7,635 nt of DNA, taken from Chloroflexota bacterium. Lineage in GTDB: Bacteria; Chloroflexota; Anaerolineae; B4-G1; SLSP01. The notes under the pieces are model-generated. The model saw nothing but the letters and a program-made list of their open reading frames with translations, searched no databases and was not told where the DNA came from. Of the stretch, positions 6,307-7,635 are shown one piece after another. Numbering within the stretch: the stretch's first letter is position 1; each line of letters begins with the position of its first letter. The position numbers were made by a program, and so were the translations under genes. The stretch spans positions 1-7,635 of the forward strand of contig JAKJAE010000110.1 of the NCBI GenBank assembly GCA_022707665.1, in the 5' to 3' direction.

Positions 6307-6642
6307 CTATCCTATATTGAGAAGGGCTCGGGCACCAGCCACGACTCCCATTCCCACCAGGACTGAAGCGAACAGGCTTCGGGTCTTCCACGCGACGAAG
6401 AAGGTGGGAATCGCGGCCCAGAAGTAGAGATTGTGGCCTCCGAGCGCAAATCGCCCTTCGTCGAGAACCAGCGACGGAAGCAGCATGGCCGAGAGAACGG
6501 CCACGGGGACGTAGCGCAACCAGGCGATGGCGAGCGGCGGCAGCGCCCGCGACGAGAAGAGCCAGAGCGGAAGAACGCGCGGGAGATAGGTGACGACCAG
6601 CATCCCGACAATGGTCACGAATACTCTTCCCTGGCTAATCAT
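6307..6642 (-). CDS. azlD: AzlD family protein, small subunit of branched-chain amino acid exporter
   Basis: This 111-residue membrane protein is the small partner of AzlC; the pair (also known as YgaZH in E. coli) exports branched-chain amino acids. Typical hallmarks are visible: TYLPRVLPLWLFSSRALPP near residues 18-36, a second segment with WLRYVPVAVLSAMLLPSL (residues 41-58), a third with LYFWAAIPTFFVAWKTRS (72-89) and a last with LFASVLVGMGVVAGARALL. Length fits the family (about 100-110). ATG at 6640-6642 is well supported by AGGAGG (6650-6655) with a 7-base spacer and by the 4-base ATGA overlap with azlC; a longer frame to 6753 only adds low-complexity sequence lying inside azlC. Its presence among glycan-related genes is unexpected and suggests that an amino-acid-like or small organic acid is exported, or that the pair is simply a neighbour. 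Confidence 0.9.
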   Translation of the reverse strand: MISQGRVFVTIVGMLVVTYLPRVLPLWLFSSRALPPLAIAWLRYVPVAVLSAMLLPSLVLDEGRFALGGHNLYFWAAIPTFFVAWKTRSLFASVLVGMGVVAGARALLNIG

Positions 6643-7394
6643 CTCGCTCCCTCCTGCTGTGCGGCGTCCTGATCCGCGACCCGTTTTGCCAGGAGAAGCT
6701 CCAGCGCCACGCCTATCGTTGCTCCTGCCATTGTCGCAAGGATCACGCTCCATTGCCCGACCTTCAGAAGCGTCAGTGCAACCGCGAGAAGCCCCGTGAG
6801 CAGTGCGACGACAACTTCAACTCGATGCTTGACCTGCATCACCAGCAGCGCGATGAACATCGCGGACAGTGTATAGTCGAGTGCCCATGGCCTGACATCG
6901 GCGATGTGTCCGCCCACAACCGCGCCTAGCCACGTTCCAAGGATCCACGAGAGCTGTGCGGTCAGGTTGAGCGCGCCGACCTCGATCTTGCTCGGGGCGT
7001 TGGCGGCGAACCTGACGCTGTGGAGTGCGAATGACTCATCGGTCAGCTCATAGGCGAAGACTGCCAGCTCCCACTTGCGCCACCCTTTGAGGTAGGGTGA
7101 GAGGGCTGCGGAGAAGAGCATGTGCCGCAGGTTCACCACGAACGTTGTCGCCACGATGGACAGCGCCGGTGCAGCCGCTGCGAAGAGGCCTGCCGCGATG
7201 AGTTGGGCCGACCCTGCATACACGAGGGCCGACATCGCCAGGGTGTTGAACAACGAGAGCCCTGCCTGCTGTGCCAGCACACCGTAAGCAAAGCCAATGG
7301 GGATGTAGCCCATGACGATGGGCATCGCCCGGGCGATGCCGCGAACCCACGCAGGCCTGCCGGAGGAGCCGGCAGAATCGGTTAACCTGTTCAT
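6639..7394 (-). CDS. azlC: AzlC family protein, large subunit of branched-chain amino acid exporter
   Basis: This is a 251-residue integral membrane protein and the large subunit of the AzlCD exporter. Family signatures seen are MPIVMGYIPIGFAYGVLA near the N-terminus, then MSALVYAGSAQLIAAGLF, FVVNLRHMLFSAALSPYL with the conserved NLRH, and FAYELTDESFAL, followed by hydrophobic segments to the C-terminus ALELLLAKR. The length matches the family when ATG at 7392-7394 is used. The frame extends upstream to ATG 7481, but that part (29 residues, Arg-rich) overlaps the 3' end of the DUF4091 gene and lacks a ribosome site, so it is rejected. AAGG lies only two bases before the chosen ATG, a weak, close site, so the start is the least certain point. 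The last four bases overlap azlD. Confidence 0.88.
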   Translation of the reverse strand: MNRLTDSAGSSGRPAWVRGIARAMPIVMGYIPIGFAYGVLAQQAGLSLFNTLAMSALVYAGSAQLIAAGLFAAAAPALSIVATTFVVNLRHMLFSAALSPYLKGWRKWELAVFAYELTDESFALHSVRFAANAPSKIEVGALNLTAQLSWILGTWLGAVVGGHIADVRPWALDYTLSAMFIALLVMQVKHRVEVVVALLTGLLAVALTLLKVGQWSVILATMAGATIGVALELLLAKRVADQDAAQQEGAR

Positions 7395-7403
7395 CGCCTT
7401 ACT

Positions 7404-7418
7404 GATACTGCCGGTATC
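7404..7418. repeat. Short inverted repeat upstream of azlC
   Basis: Five-base arms GATAC (7404-7408) and GTATC (7414-7418) surround a 5-base loop in the 44-base gap between the DUF4091 stop and the azlC start. It could form a weak hairpin in the transcript. There is no T run, so it does not look like a terminator. With five-base arms, chance is a real possibility. Confidence 0.25.
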
Positions 7419-7438
7419 GCCCCGCCGTCCACGAACGA

Positions 7439-7635
7439 CTACACCCCGCTCAGAAGCGCAGCGCGCGCTGATGCGCGCCATGCCGCTGTCTTGGGAAAGT
7501 CGGAGAAGCTGTGAATCGGATCGAGGAGTGCGTGGTCGTGCGAGATGCCGAGCGTTTGGAGTAGACGGTAATCCTGCAAGCTCTCCGCGAAGACCTCCCA
7601 GCGCAGTGAGTCCACGGGCCCATCGGGCCCCGGAT
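7439..7635 (-). CDS. DUF4091 / GH123-like protein (C-terminal fragment, cut by window edge)
   Basis: Read on the minus strand from the right edge, one frame gives 64 residues to a TAG at 7439-7441; the start lies outside the window. The fragment begins PGPDGPVDSLRWEVFAESLQ and continues DYRLLQTLGI...HALLDPIHSFSDFPK. 'GPxGPxxSLRWExFxExLQDYxLL' is the characteristic C-terminal segment of DUF4091 proteins, a domain found in glycoside hydrolase family 123-like proteins that act on amino-sugar or related glycans. Only this end is seen, so the catalytic part cannot be judged. It is followed 44 bases later by azlC with no terminator between, which makes it a likely upstream member of the same operon. 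The last 25 residues (Ala/Arg-rich) carry a 12-base palindrome that I attribute to GC-rich coding sequence. Confidence 0.78.
   Translation of the reverse strand, partial: PGPDGPVDSLRWEVFAESLQDYRLLQTLGISHDHALLDPIHSFSDFPKTAAWRASARAALLSGV

Noticed and set aside
6643..6753. N-terminal extension of azlD to 6753
   Set aside because: The extra 37 residues are low-complexity Gly/Arg/Asp and lie within azlC; ATG 6642 has an ideal AGGAGG and the usual ATGA overlap.
7459..7470. 12-base perfect palindrome CAGCGCGCGCTG
   Set aside because: It lies inside the GC-rich coding end of the DUF4091 gene, is made mostly of alternating GC, and is not followed by a T run.
7395..7481. N-terminal extension of azlC to ATG 7481
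   Set aside because: It would overlap the end of the DUF4091 gene by 43 bases, has no ribosome site and adds residues absent from typical AzlC proteins.

Overview
The window is a gene-dense stretch of roughly 60% GC bacterial DNA. Every supportable gene lies on the minus strand, so genes are read from the right edge to the left. No RNA gene, CRISPR array, insertion sequence or phage gene was seen. The lineage cannot be fixed from sequence alone. A Cys-type sulfatase, an enolase-superfamily enzyme, a DUF4091 (GH123-like) protein and an acetyl-xylan-esterase-like hydrolase together are typical of free-living polysaccharide degraders such as Planctomycetes, Chloroflexi, Poribacteria-like or Armatimonadetes-like bacteria. 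That placement is inference.

Right to left, the first transcription unit holds: the C-terminal end of a DUF4091 / GH123-like protein (7439-7635, cut by the right edge); azlC and azlD, a two-subunit branched-chain amino acid exporter with a 4-base ATGA overlap; a mandelate-racemase-group enolase-superfamily enzyme; a GNAT N-acetyltransferase 4 bases after it; a formylglycine-type sulfatase; and a 12-helix MFS transporter whose ribosome binding site overlaps the sulfatase stop codon. Spacings run from -4 to 60 bases with no convincing terminator between genes, so this looks like one operon. Its promoter must lie to the right of the window.

A 170-base gap (1621-1790) follows. It carries a near-consensus sigma70-type promoter (TTGACA, 18 bases, TATGAT) with an inverted repeat over the -10 box. 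This promoter serves a second unit: a 455-residue HD/PDEase-like metal phosphohydrolase of unknown substrate, overlapping by 8 bases an alpha/beta hydrolase (acetyl xylan esterase-like) that runs off the left edge.

As a working picture, the operon desulfates and dehydrates or epimerises sugar acids released from a glycan (sulfatase, enolase-superfamily enzyme, DUF4091 protein) and imports or exports the products (MFS). AzlCD and the GNAT protein are less obvious partners. Both edge genes lack either a start or a stop inside the window and are easy to miss in an ORF listing. Several genes use non-ATG starts (TTG for the MFS transporter and probably the sulfatase, GTG for the GNAT).
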